NCBI GenBank assembly: GCA_964536265.1
Contig: CAZHVV010000003.1
Coordinates: forward strand, 1-64,000
Reading direction: 5' to 3'
DNA: 64,000 bases
DNA from: JAPUDS01 sp964536265
GTDB lineage: Bacteria; Patescibacteriota; Saccharimonadia; Saccharimonadales; Saccharimonadaceae
The notes beneath the pieces were generated by a model. It was not told the origin of the DNA. It ran no database searches and saw only the letters and a program-made list of their open reading frames with translations. How positions within the stretch are numbered: position 1 is the first letter of the stretch; each line of letters begins with the position of its first letter. This document shows positions 16,827 through 25,144 of the stretch, in pieces. Both the position numbers and the translations under genes were made by a program.

Positions 16827-16902
16827 TGGTCGGGGTGACAAGGTTCGAACTTGCGACCTCACGGTCCCAAACCGCGCGCGCTACCAACTGCGCCACACCC
16901 CG
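16827..16902 (-). tRNA. tRNA-Pro (TGG)
   Basis: The reverse strand folds with acceptor CGGGGTG/CACCCCG, anticodon TGG in loop TTTGGGA and T-loop TTCGAAC. CCA is encoded. Confidence 0.95.
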
Positions 16903-16999
16903 ACGCTGATTCCTGTTGGTGAATCAATCAGTATTTTATCATATACGACACCCAATTAACACCGTAGAATGTATTTTTCCTTCCTAGCTTCATGCTAGT

Positions 17000-17614
17000 A
17001 TGGATAAGAACGCTATGAAAGAACGCTCACGTAAACAAATACTTCTCGATACCATCGGCACTGCAGGCTATGTTGCCGCGACTGTGCAGTGGCTATGGCT
17101 ATGTCTCCTGTTTATGCCGAGTTTCCTACACTCACCTTTGTTCACGACGTTTATTATGCCCACGACAGCTACCTCTCAGGCTCCGGAAGCAATTATAACC
17201 ACCTCGAGTGGTTCTGCTCCATTATGGGCCATAGTTTTCGCGGTCGTGGTCGGAATCATAGCAGTTGTGGGTGGAATCTATGCTCTCATTCGACTACCTG
17301 GGTCAATTGGAAAAGGTGGTGAGACAATAACCCATACTCCTGTCGAGATACTGATGCCAAAAATCGCCAAACGACAGCATTTGAAACCAAAACAACGGCT
17401 CGTTATGTCACGGCAACTGCTCTTTGTGTTAAAACTTCTTCTCTGTGTCATTCCGGCTGTTACAGTTCTTTTTGTTAGTGAACTACCGGACGGGCTGACG
17501 CGTGGGGTTATTGCAATTATCAGCCTCTTTCTATTCGCATGGTCGTTCTGCTTTTTCATACTTCAGGCACTTATTGCCAAAGTTGTTGGTGTCGGCTACG
17601 AGACCATACGCTAA
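17000..17614 (+). CDS. Unknown membrane protein, ~4 helices
   Basis: 204 residues from ATG 17000; ATG 17015 (MKERSRKQ..) is equally plausible, because a TAGTAT box at 16996-17001 would place 17000 inside the promoter. Hydrophobic segments fall near residues 25-45, 75-98, 145-163 and 168-190. A Thr/Ser/Ala-rich extracytoplasmic loop lies between the first two and a basic cytoplasmic loop between the second and third. No enzymatic motif is seen. It sits alone between two tRNA-Pro genes. I recognise no family. Confidence 0.7.
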   Translation: MDKNAMKERSRKQILLDTIGTAGYVAATVQWLWLCLLFMPSFLHSPLFTTFIMPTTATSQAPEAIITTSSGSAPLWAIVFAVVVGIIAVVGGIYALIRLPGSIGKGGETITHTPVEILMPKIAKRQHLKPKQRLVMSRQLLFVLKLLLCVIPAVTVLFVSELPDGLTRGVIAIISLFLFAWSFCFFILQALIAKVVGVGYETIR

Positions 17615-17649
17615 CAGGGAACAGAATGCTATACTAATTACGTTGTCGT

Positions 17650-17725
17650 CGGGGTGTGGCGCAGTTGGTAGCGCGCACCGTTCGGGACGGTGAGGTCGCC
17701 CGTTCAAATCGGGTCACCCCGACCA
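17650..17725 (+). tRNA. tRNA-Pro (CGG)
   Basis: Acceptor CGGGGTG/CACCCCG, anticodon CGG in loop TTCGGGA, T-loop TTCAAAT. CCA is encoded at 17723-17725. It shares acceptor and D-arm with the tRNA-Pro(TGG) gene ~750 bp away on the other strand. Confidence 0.95.
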
Positions 17726-17767
17726 TATAAAAATTCCCTCATAGTTCGAGGGAATTTTTATATGGTC
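17721..17767. terminator. Perfect 20-bp inverted repeat, bidirectional terminator
   Basis: Arms gaccatataaaaattccctc and its exact complement flank the loop atagttc. Each strand leaves the stem through an A/T-rich end, so it can stop both the tRNA-Pro transcript and the coiled-coil gene from the other side. The left arm includes the tRNA 3' GACCA. Confidence 0.8.
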
Positions 17768-17775
17768 ATACTTTG

Positions 17776-18114
17776 CTATTGGCCGACGCGACGATACTCG
17801 TCATCTTCCTTCTCTTCTTCGACGCGCGCCTGGAAATACTGTGACATGTCACGGCAGAACTTCTCGATAACCTCGAAACGTACTTTTAGTTCTTGAATGT
17901 CACGTTGTATCTGCAGTTGCACTTGTTCTGAACGTGGATCATGGCGTTGTATCTCGCCTTGCAGTTGCTGTATTGTTCGTTGTAACTCTTCAATCGCATG
18001 CGAGCGGGCTGAGATTGTGGCAACGTCATTTGCTAAGCGGCTGACATCATTTTGAATCCCGCGCACTGCATCTTGCGCCGCACGTTGCAAATCTTGATAA
18101 TTCAGCTCTGCCAT
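17776..18114 (-). CDS. Coiled-coil protein of unknown function downstream of RNase Y
   Basis: 112 residues, almost entirely helical and charged. Heptad-like Leu/Ile/Val spacing runs through ~10-95, followed by an acidic segment (EEEKEDDEYRRV). There is no membrane segment or signal peptide. The ATG at 18114 lies 12 bp after the inferred rny stop, so it is probably cotranscribed with RNase Y. I recognise no family; a structural or oligomeric role is the most that can be said. Confidence 0.65.
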   Translation of the reverse strand: MAELNYQDLQRAAQDAVRGIQNDVSRLANDVATISARSHAIEELQRTIQQLQGEIQRHDPRSEQVQLQIQRDIQELKVRFEVIEKFCRDMSQYFQARVEEEKEDDEYRRVGQ

Positions 18115-18126
18115 GCCTTTAGTATA

Positions 18127-19640
18127 CTACTTGGCAAATTCANNNNNNNNNNACGAGTTTCACGGATGACATTCACCTTGATTGTACCAGGGTACTGCAT
18201 AGTACTTTCAATCTTGGTTGCAATGTCACGCGCAAGCTTGATAGCCGATAAATCATCAATATTTTCTGGACGAACAATGATGCGTACTTCGCGGCCAGCG
18301 CTAATAGCATATGCTTTGTCGATACCTTCGAAGCTCAGTGCAACGTTTTCAAGGTCACGCATACGTTCAACAAAGTTTTCGGCTGAGATATTGCGCGCAC
18401 CTGGTCGGGCAGCACTTGCGGCGTCACACACACGCACAATCAATGCTTCTGGTGTTGTCGCTTCAATATCGTCATGGTGCGCTTCGATGGCGTGGACAAT
18501 TCGGTCATCCATACCGTATTTACGTGCCAGCTCAGCACCAATGTGGTGATGTTTGCCTTCCATACGGTGCGTAACTGCCTTGCCCATATCGTGCAAGAGT
18601 GTCGCAATCTTCGTGATGCGTACATCTGCACCAATTTCTTCAGCAATCATACCAGCTATCTGTGCCATCTCAGTTGAGTGCTTCAGTACGTTCTGACCGT
18701 AGCTTGTACGGAATTTCAGCTCACCAACAAGGCGGAGTAATTCTGGTGGAATACCAACAACGCCAACTTCACGCGCGGCATCTTCGCCGGCACGATCAAT
18801 GTCCTTGTCTATCTGCTTCTGGGCCTTCTCAACCACCTCTTCAATACGTGCTGGGTGAATACGACCGTCTTTCATGAGTAGCTCAAGAGCAAGTCGCGCC
18901 ACCTGACGGCGAACTGGGTCAAAGCTCGAGAGAATAATCATTCCTGGCGTATCATCAACCATGATATCAACACCAGTTGCACGCTGGAGGGCTTGAATAT
19001 TGCGGCCTTCTTTACCGATGATTCGCCCCTTCATATCTTCATCTTCTAGCTTCACTGCTGTCACGGTACGTTCGGCAGTTACTTCAGAACTCATTCGCTC
19101 CATTGCAGTCACGAGTATCATCTGGGCGCGTTCGTCGGCATCATCTGCCGCTTCTTTTTGGAGCTTATTTATCAAGCCGACCATGTCTTCCTTAATGTCT
19201 CGCTCGGTCATTTGCATGAGCTTGTCGGCGGCATCTTGCTTACTGAGCTTCGCAATCTTCTCAAGCTTGTCTTGCTGTTTCGTGCGAATATCACGAATCT
19301 CATTTTTGAGACTTTCAACTTCATCTTCTTGAGCACGTAGTTTTTCACCACGAACATCAAGTTCTTCAAGTTTACGGTCAAGATTCGTTTCACGCTGTAT
19401 AACTCGTTCTTCGGTTCGAAGAATTTCTTTTCGGCGCTGATCTTCCTCTTTTTTGGCCTCTTCGGCAGTTTTAAGCGCCTCGTCTTTGGCTTTTAGAACA
19501 ATCTCACTGGCCTTGTGCTTTGCCTCGCTGAGTAGTTTATCGGCCTTCTGCGCACTCTGAGTACCCTTGCGCTGGTTGTAGACGGTTATCCCGCCCACGC
19601 CAAGCAATACACCAATAATGGCACTAATGGCTTCTAGCAT
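18127..19640 (-). CDS. rny: Ribonuclease Y
   Basis: Membrane-anchored endoribonuclease initiating mRNA decay, ~505 residues. Order: N-terminal membrane helix (~3-20), a long charged coiled coil (~25-200), a KH domain with the RIIGKEGRNIQALQ loop, then an HD domain (LLHDMGKA, with HRMEGKHHHIGAELA downstream). The start has SD AAAGGAAAC. The 10-N gap at 18143-18152 falls near the C-terminus. RNase Y usually ends RETRAVEYAK. The bases after the gap read GAA TTT GCC AAG TAG (EFAK stop) in another frame, so the true stop is probably 18127-18129 and the gap holds about 5 rather than 10 bases. Confidence 0.93.
18143..18152. other. Assembly gap (10 N) inside the rny 3' end
   Basis: Placeholder run. 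Family C-termini (RETRAV(E)(Y/F)AK) predict that the missing bases encode Ala plus the first two bases of a Val codon, i.e. ~5 nt. Taking all ten N literally shifts the frame and gives an atypical tail. Confidence 0.75.
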
Positions 19641-19807
19641 AGTAGTTTCCTTTCTGTATTCGACTTGTTTCTACCGTACCATCGCTATCACGTCTCTAGG
19701 CACCAGAAGAAAAGTCAAAAGCAAATAAATAAATCGTTGATAACCCGAGCGGCAACTTCGTTAGCATACTCGGTTGTCTTTACTATAAGCTACCAAGCTA
19801 CTCGCGG

Positions 19808-20713
19808 TCAAATTTGAGTTGCATAGACAATTGTACGGTTAGCAAATTCATTTGTTTTGATGTTGTAATCGCCACCACAGGTTATCAAACTAAGTCCTGG
19901 GATATTCGTATTGGCCGACACAAGCAAGCGCGACATATCGACTTCGTTCGCTGGTTTCGTTTCTACGCTGGCGACAGCGTAACTATATATCGTTCCATCG
20001 CCTCGTTCGACTCGTATAACGTCTCCTGGCTTCAAATGGTCAAGTTTACTAAAGACCCCTTTGGTGTTTGGGCCAGAATAGTGACCGTCTATAACCATCG
20101 CACCCATTTCACCTGGCTTCGAGCTTGCGCTATACCAGGCTGTGTCAAAAATATTCTTTGGTGTACCCATCTGATTGTCAGCATTAACACCAACTTGCAG
20201 TACACGTGCTTTCACACCAATTGACGGAATCATTATTCGTCGGGGCAAACTCGGGGCAGTTTTGTAGATGCCGACATAATCCCCTTTTGGCTCTTCTTCG
20301 CTTGGGATATCGCCACTGGTTGAACCATTTGCCGATGTTGCCGACAACACCTTGATTTGATCTTGAGCGACATTGTTCACAAACAAGGATTGTAGCGATG
20401 CCGTCATGCCAATTCCAAACACAACAAACGCCATACTATACACAACAGCAGGTTTACGAATCACGCTGCGTACTGTTCGCTTAATCCGCAAACCACTTCT
20501 ATGTAGTACTGGGGGAAGGAACGACCGCACCTCTTGCGGCTGCTGTGTAGTTTTTTGAGTAACAGGTTGTGGCGGTGATAATTTCGTAGCATGCGCCACA
20601 GGCACTTGAGACACTACATTTACGGGTGTGGAGACATGATGAACGGGTCGAACCTGGCCGCGTGGTCGTTCTATACGCTCTATCCGCCGTTTATACCGCA
20701 CATCGTGTTGCAT
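19808..20713 (-). CDS. Class F-like sortase
   Basis: 301 residues. A long basic N-terminal region (~1-88, rich in Arg, Pro, Val and Gln) is cytoplasmic, followed by a membrane helix (~89-112), a linker and the sortase barrel. Triad: His ~211 in VIDGHYSG, Cys ~279 in LSLITCGGDY and Arg ~293 in FANRTIVYA. The LITCGGDY signature is typical of class F/E actinobacterial sortases. The next upstream gene on the same strand (20823-22373) ends with a sorting signal, so it is the obvious substrate. The ~150-bp stretch between rny and this gene shows nothing else. Confidence 0.9.
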   Translation of the reverse strand: MQHDVRYKRRIERIERPRGQVRPVHHVSTPVNVVSQVPVAHATKLSPPQPVTQKTTQQPQEVRSFLPPVLHRSGLRIKRTVRSVIRKPAVVYSMAFVVFGIGMTASLQSLFVNNVAQDQIKVLSATSANGSTSGDIPSEEEPKGDYVGIYKTAPSLPRRIMIPSIGVKARVLQVGVNADNQMGTPKNIFDTAWYSASSKPGEMGAMVIDGHYSGPNTKGVFSKLDHLKPGDVIRVERGDGTIYSYAVASVETKPANEVDMSRLLVSANTNIPGLSLITCGGDYNIKTNEFANRTIVYATQI

Positions 20714-20822
20714 TTTTTGTTTCTTTTTGTTGTAAACTCTTGTGGTTAGTATACTATATTTCTTCTACAAAGCAAAAGCGCCTGGCATAGGGTGCACAAG
20801 CGCTTCTTGTCAATATGTCTGT

Positions 20823-22373
20823 CTAGCGTCGTTTTGAGACGAGGCTACGCGCCATCAGAGCAAGCATTGCTGCTGCTCCTGCGGCAATAATCATCATGAT
20901 TGGATTTGCTTTGATAAGTGCAAAGCCTGTATCAGGAGCAACCGGTTGGTTCATAACTGTTAATACTACGTCATTACCATCGCCACCAACGTAGCTGATT
21001 TTAAAGACAATGCCATTCTGTTCAAAGGTCGTACCTTCAGGTAGATTATTGAATGTACCATCGATAGCCCTACTGCCAGCAAGGTTAATGATAGTAAACT
21101 CGTCACCCTGCGCAGGCGTATAGCCATCGAAACGTGATGTTGCCAGTATTGCTGTGCCGGTATCAATCATCACTGGTTGAGCAACATCAGAGGCGTTGAG
21201 GACAATGAGCTGATCGTACCCTGTACAGGCATCTGCGCCACCTAGCTCAAACTGATACTCACCCTCGAGCGTAAGTGTTTCAGAAGTCAAGCAGCCCGGA
21301 CTATTACCTGGTGCCACTATACTGCCATTATCAACGAAGAGTTGGCCAGCAATCGAGCCAGTTCCTTTCAGAATACCACCGTTATACACCGTTACCGACT
21401 GTCGTTTGCCTGAAAGTATGCCGATTTGATTAGTAAGCACACTCACGGACGTCGTCAGTGCATCACCGTCAAAATTCACAGTCGTAACAGGTAACACCTC
21501 TGCAGTCGTACCGAATTGGAATGTACCATTGGCATTCAAGCCATTAGTGAGGAGAGCCTTGTTATTCACAGCACCCGTGAATATTACTGTTGTGTTCATT
21601 GTAGTATCGATCAGTGAAGCTGCATTAACTGTGATAGCCCCACTGACTGTCCACGTCGTCGGTGTATACACACTACACATATAGGTGCCCATGGTTTGAC
21701 AAACCCCACCAAAGTGTAAAGAGCTGTTCATGCCACCATTAAGCGTTATCGGCTTATCGAACGTCATCGCCGTGCCAGTAGCGCCAAATGATACGCTTGC
21801 ATTATTGTTTATAACCAGTGAGCTAAATGCATCACCCGGTACATAACTGTAATAACTCTCCGATGCGAGCGTCAAAGTTCCAGTAGTCACAATATTGCTA
21901 TGCCCGACAAAGTGTTTAAGCGTCATATCCCCAACACCTGTAATTGGAGCAAACGTTAATGGTTGCACGCTTGTTGCAATGTCTATATATAGACTTGCTC
22001 CGTCATATCCTTCTTTGCCGACTATTCCACCGTCTGCCATTTTGAGTGTTGTTACGCCAATATATTTGCTTGGCTGGCCAGACGGACCATCGATTGGAGC
22101 AAAACCAGCGAGAGCAACGTCAAGATCATTTGTAATGAGCTGGTCGTTAACAACGTTTGCGTAGTCAATATTTACTATGTCGCTATCTTGAGGGACACCA
22201 TTCCCACAGCCAGTCCAGTTAGCTGCAGTACTAAATAAATTGTCACCTGCAGTGCCAACCCACACGCACGTTTGTCCAGCAGCATACGCGCTTGGCACCA
22301 TACCAATACCACCGAAGCTGCTAATCGCCAGCGCAAACGCCATGGCAAGCAGGCCGAATCTCTTATATCTCAT
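20823..22373 (-). CDS. Cell-wall anchored surface protein with PDTG sorting signal
   Basis: 516 residues. An N-terminal signal peptide (KRFGLLAMAFALAISSFGG, cleavage near AYA|AG) precedes a ~430-residue secreted region. That region is rich in Thr, Gly, Asn and Val and predicted to be beta-helical. It includes the SYVGGDGNDVVLTV motif common at the end of autotransporter passenger and haemagglutinin-like repeats. The C-terminus is a complete sorting signal: VAPDTG, a hydrophobic stretch and the tail SKRR. It lies immediately upstream of, and cotranscribed with, the sortase at 19808. An SD-like AAAGGAAAAG precedes ATG 22373. It is probably an adhesin or surface-layer component. Confidence 0.85.
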   Translation of the reverse strand: MRYKRFGLLAMAFALAISSFGGIGMVPSAYAAGQTCVWVGTAGDNLFSTAANWTGCGNGVPQDSDIVNIDYANVVNDQLITNDLDVALAGFAPIDGPSGQPSKYIGVTTLKMADGGIVGKEGYDGASLYIDIATSVQPLTFAPITGVGDMTLKHFVGHSNIVTTGTLTLASESYYSYVPGDAFSSLVINNNASVSFGATGTAMTFDKPITLNGGMNSSLHFGGVCQTMGTYMCSVYTPTTWTVSGAITVNAASLIDTTMNTTVIFTGAVNNKALLTNGLNANGTFQFGTTAEVLPVTTVNFDGDALTTSVSVLTNQIGILSGKRQSVTVYNGGILKGTGSIAGQLFVDNGSIVAPGNSPGCLTSETLTLEGEYQFELGGADACTGYDQLIVLNASDVAQPVMIDTGTAILATSRFDGYTPAQGDEFTIINLAGSRAIDGTFNNLPEGTTFEQNGIVFKISYVGGDGNDVVLTVMNQPVAPDTGFALIKANPIMMIIAAGAAAMLALMARSLVSKRR

Positions 22374-22458
22374 CTTCTTTTCCTTTTTTGTTTTATTAGC
22401 TTCTAATACATATCATCGTCTAAAGTGATAACGTTTACAATAGTATTATTTACAACAC

Positions 22459-22851
22459 CTATTTTTTCTGTGTCGTGATTCGTACTGGCGCGCCATATTC
22501 TGGTAGAATAACTTGATCGTTTTCGCCAGAAAGCAGACGGTGAACCGCTTCAGTCTTCCAGTCATCACCACCTAGACCCACAATAGGCAGCCCACTGCTG
22601 TAGGAAAGCGTGTTCATGACTGTTATGCCAATCCGAAGCCCAGTAAAGCTTCCTGGACCATGGAAAACAAATAGACCTTTGAGACTCTCGAATGATGTCT
22701 CGTGTTCCTCTAGGAACGCTTGAAGTTTTCCAAGTAAACCGCGAGCAAGCTGGCGGTCAGCTTCCCATGTCATTTCGGCCAGAAGGGAACCGCTAGCATC
22801 ATACAAGTAAAACTCTGCTACTCGCGTATCAGTTTTGATTCCAAGCAGCAT
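22459..22851 (-). CDS. tsaB: TsaB, tRNA t6A biosynthesis scaffold (short form)
   Basis: Inactive ASKHA partner of TsaD in forming threonylcarbamoyladenosine at tRNA position 37. The N-terminal fold is clear: MLLGIKTDTRVAEFYL, and VFHGPGSFTGLRIGI matching the family GPGSFTGLRIG. At 130 residues it is much shorter than the ~220-230 of E. coli TsaB and lacks most of the second ASKHA lobe. Similar short TsaB proteins occur in reduced genomes. It overlaps the upstream tsaE by 23 bp, so the two form one translational unit. tsaC and tsaD are not in the window. Confidence 0.85.
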   Translation of the reverse strand: MLLGIKTDTRVAEFYLYDASGSLLAEMTWEADRQLARGLLGKLQAFLEEHETSFESLKGLFVFHGPGSFTGLRIGITVMNTLSYSSGLPIVGLGGDDWKTEAVHRLLSGENDQVILPEYGAPVRITTQKK

Positions 22852-23293
22852 ATGCCTCCCCCACGCTAGTGACTTTACTTTGTATAGTTACTAGTCTATC
22901 GTTATCATTCTCTCCATACGCAAAGTGTAGAGTGCTTCGTGTATCAGGTAAGACATCTGCAACAGTTTCGGCCCATTCAATAACTGTCACAACTCGGCTG
23001 TCCTGAGTCGATTCCGCAAGATCGTACGCCATGATGCCTGGGTCTGGTAACCGGTAGAAGTCGTAATGGTGCAACTCTAGGCCGTCTCGAGCAGTATATG
23101 TACGGGAAATCGTAAAACTTGGGCTCTGTACGTCATCATTTACGCCTAACCCTTTCGCGAGGCCTTTGACGAACGTTGTCTTACCACTCCCGACGTCGCC
23201 AACGAGTTCAAACACTTCCCCGCCCTGCAAATGCCGTCCAAGCAGCTCGCCAAATGCCTGCGTTGAGTCAGTTGAGGTAAAAAACAGTTCCAT
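22829..23293 (-). CDS. tsaE: TsaE, ATPase of tRNA t6A biosynthesis
   Basis: 154-residue P-loop ATPase that regulates the TsaBD complex. It has Walker A GDVGSGKTTF (~33-42), the switch-like SPSFTISRTY, the HHYDFYRL strand and VIEWAE, all standard for the family. The mRNA is leaderless: TATAAT ends 7 nt before ATG 23293. It is divergent from pilB with only ~70 bp between. Confidence 0.95.
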   Translation of the reverse strand: MELFFTSTDSTQAFGELLGRHLQGGEVFELVGDVGSGKTTFVKGLAKGLGVNDDVQSPSFTISRTYTARDGLELHHYDFYRLPDPGIMAYDLAESTQDSRVVTVIEWAETVADVLPDTRSTLHFAYGENDNDRLVTIQSKVTSVGEAYAAWNQN

Positions 23294-23300
23294 TGCTTTG

Positions 23301-23306
23301 ATTATA
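23301..23306 (-). promoter_or_regulatory. -10 box TATAAT, leaderless promoter of tsaE-tsaB
   Basis: Ends 7 nt before ATG 23293. Confidence 0.6.
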
Positions 23307-23347
23307 ACAGATACAACAACCCTATCCCCAAAGCATTAGAAGTATCG

Positions 23348-23353
23348 TATACT
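23348..23353 (+). promoter_or_regulatory. -10 box TATACT of pilB
   Basis: Ends 9 nt before ATG 23363, so a nearly leaderless pilB-pilC transcript is expected. Confidence 0.5.
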
Positions 23354-23362
23354 AGAAGAGAT

Positions 23363-25141
23363 ATGAAACTTTCCGACAGTACCGTCGAGAAGCTCATGGT
23401 GGGTAAACAAAAACTGACCACCGAGCAGCTCGAGAAAATGAAAGCCGAACAAAAGCAGTCCAACCACAGCCTGCAAGATTTACTAGTTGAAAATGAGATT
23501 ATCTCTGAAAAAGACCTAGCGCAACTCTACGCAACCTACGCAGATATTCCCTTTGTAACTATCGATCCAAAGAGTGTTAAAGAAGAAGTACTCTTTTCAC
23601 TATCGGAAAAGATAGCGCGCCAATACAATGCTGTCGTATTTGACCAAAAGGATGACGTCAAATACCTCGCAATGGAAGACCCAGATGATGTGCAGGCAGT
23701 TGACTTCATACAGAAACAGATTGGTGCAAACTACAAGCTCCACCTCGCGACTACAGAAAATATTATGCAAGTCCTCGACAATTACCGCGAGGGTGTCGCT
23801 GAAGAGCTGTCTGATGTCATTGCAATTCAAGGCGATCGTGACCTCAAAGAAGAAGTAAGTGAAGAGGAAATTTCTGAAAACTCCCCTATTGCAAAGACTG
23901 TTAATCTCATCCTTGAATATGCGATTCGCTCTAACGCATCAGATATCCATATCGAACCTCGTGAAGAATTCCTCCAAGTCAGATATCGAATTGATGGCGT
24001 ATTACAAGAAGCAAACAAACTGCCACGCAACGTCATGGCCGCACTCGTCAGTCGTATCAAAATTCTTTCCAACTTGAAGATTGACGAACGTCGCGTCCCG
24101 CAAGATGGACGCTTCAAAGTAACTGTTGCCGGCAAGCGGTATGCACTGCGCGTCTCCACCCTGCCAATCTCCGAAGGTGAAAAGGTCGTCATGCGTATTC
24201 TGGACGAGACAAACAAAGCACTTACTCTTGAAGAACTCGGGTACTGGGGCTGGTCACTCGAGAAAATCAGCGCCGCGCTCACACAACCATACGGCATGAT
24301 TCTTATCACTGGTCCAACTGGCTCCGGTAAGTCAACCAGTCTCTTTAGTGCGCTAACCCTTCTGAATAAGCCCGATGTCAACATCTCGACAGTTGAAGAC
24401 CCAATTGAATATAAAATCCAGGGCGCAAACCAAACGCAAGTTAACCCGACCGCGGGGATGACGTTTATCGCTGGACTTCGTGCGCTACTCCGTCAAGACC
24501 CAAATATTATCATGGTCGGTGAGATTCGCGATGCAGAAACAGCGAATCTCGCCGTGCAAGCCGCACTTACAGGTCACCTTGTCTTTAGCACACTCCACAC
24601 GAACAATGCTGCAACCTGTCTACCTCGTCTGCTAGATATGGGTGTTGAACCATTCCTTATCGCAAGTACTGTTCGTGCTGTTGTTGGTCAACGTCTGGTG
24701 CGTTGCCTTTGTAAGGTATGTAAACAACCCTATACCCCAGAAAAAAGCGAAGTTGAAACTATTGCAAAAGTCTTTGGAATTACAACCGGAACTCACCTGC
24801 AGCGCATCCATGAGCTCGAGACACAAGCAGCTCATCAGAAGATTGGTGCTGATGCCGAGAAATTATCAAGTACAGAGGACAATATCACCCGTTTATTCAA
24901 ACCAAAACCAGGTGGATGTGATGAGTGTAGTCATAGTGGGTATAAGGGTCGTATGGGTATTTACGAAGTACTCGACAACTCCGTTGATATCCAGAAATTG
25001 ATTGTCGGAAATGCGACGAGCAACGTCATCCAGGACCAGGCAATTAAAGAAGGTATGATGACTATGCAGACTGATGGTTTCATCAAGGCTCTTCGTGGGC
25101 TGACATCGATTGAAGAAATTCTAAGGGTAACCAAGGAATAA
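23363..25141 (+). CDS. pilB: Type IV pilus extension ATPase
   Basis: 592 residues. Hexameric GspE/PilB secretion ATPase powering pilin polymerisation at the inner face of the membrane. The N-terminal MshEN/GSPII_E-N domain (~1-150) precedes the ATPase core, with Asp-box region SDIHIEP (~193-199), Walker A GPTGSGKS (~316-323) and Walker B IIMVGEIRDAET (~380-391). The HLVFSTLHTN His box follows. A tetracysteine zinc site is split between CLCKVC (~449-454) and CDECSHSG (~518-525), as in PilB and not in the retraction ATPase PilT. No pilT is seen in this window. pilC follows after 3 bp. Confidence 0.96.
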   Translation: MKLSDSTVEKLMVGKQKLTTEQLEKMKAEQKQSNHSLQDLLVENEIISEKDLAQLYATYADIPFVTIDPKSVKEEVLFSLSEKIARQYNAVVFDQKDDVKYLAMEDPDDVQAVDFIQKQIGANYKLHLATTENIMQVLDNYREGVAEELSDVIAIQGDRDLKEEVSEEEISENSPIAKTVNLILEYAIRSNASDIHIEPREEFLQVRYRIDGVLQEANKLPRNVMAALVSRIKILSNLKIDERRVPQDGRFKVTVAGKRYALRVSTLPISEGEKVVMRILDETNKALTLEELGYWGWSLEKISAALTQPYGMILITGPTGSGKSTSLFSALTLLNKPDVNISTVEDPIEYKIQGANQTQVNPTAGMTFIAGLRALLRQDPNIIMVGEIRDAETANLAVQAALTGHLVFSTLHTNNAATCLPRLLDMGVEPFLIASTVRAVVGQRLVRCLCKVCKQPYTPEKSEVETIAKVFGITTGTHLQRIHELETQAAHQKIGADAEKLSSTEDNITRLFKPKPGGCDECSHSGYKGRMGIYEVLDNSVDIQKLIVGNATSNVIQDQAIKEGMMTMQTDGFIKALRGLTSIEEILRVTKE

Positions 25142-25144
25142 TAT

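Noticed and set aside
19641..19807. Small RNA or regulatory RNA between the class F sortase gene and rny
   Set aside because: Only weak partial pairing was found and no promoter or terminator pair supports a transcript.
20823..22373. Autotransporter of a Gram-negative
   Set aside because: There is no beta-barrel domain; the C-terminus is a complete Gram-positive sorting signal and a sortase is adjacent.
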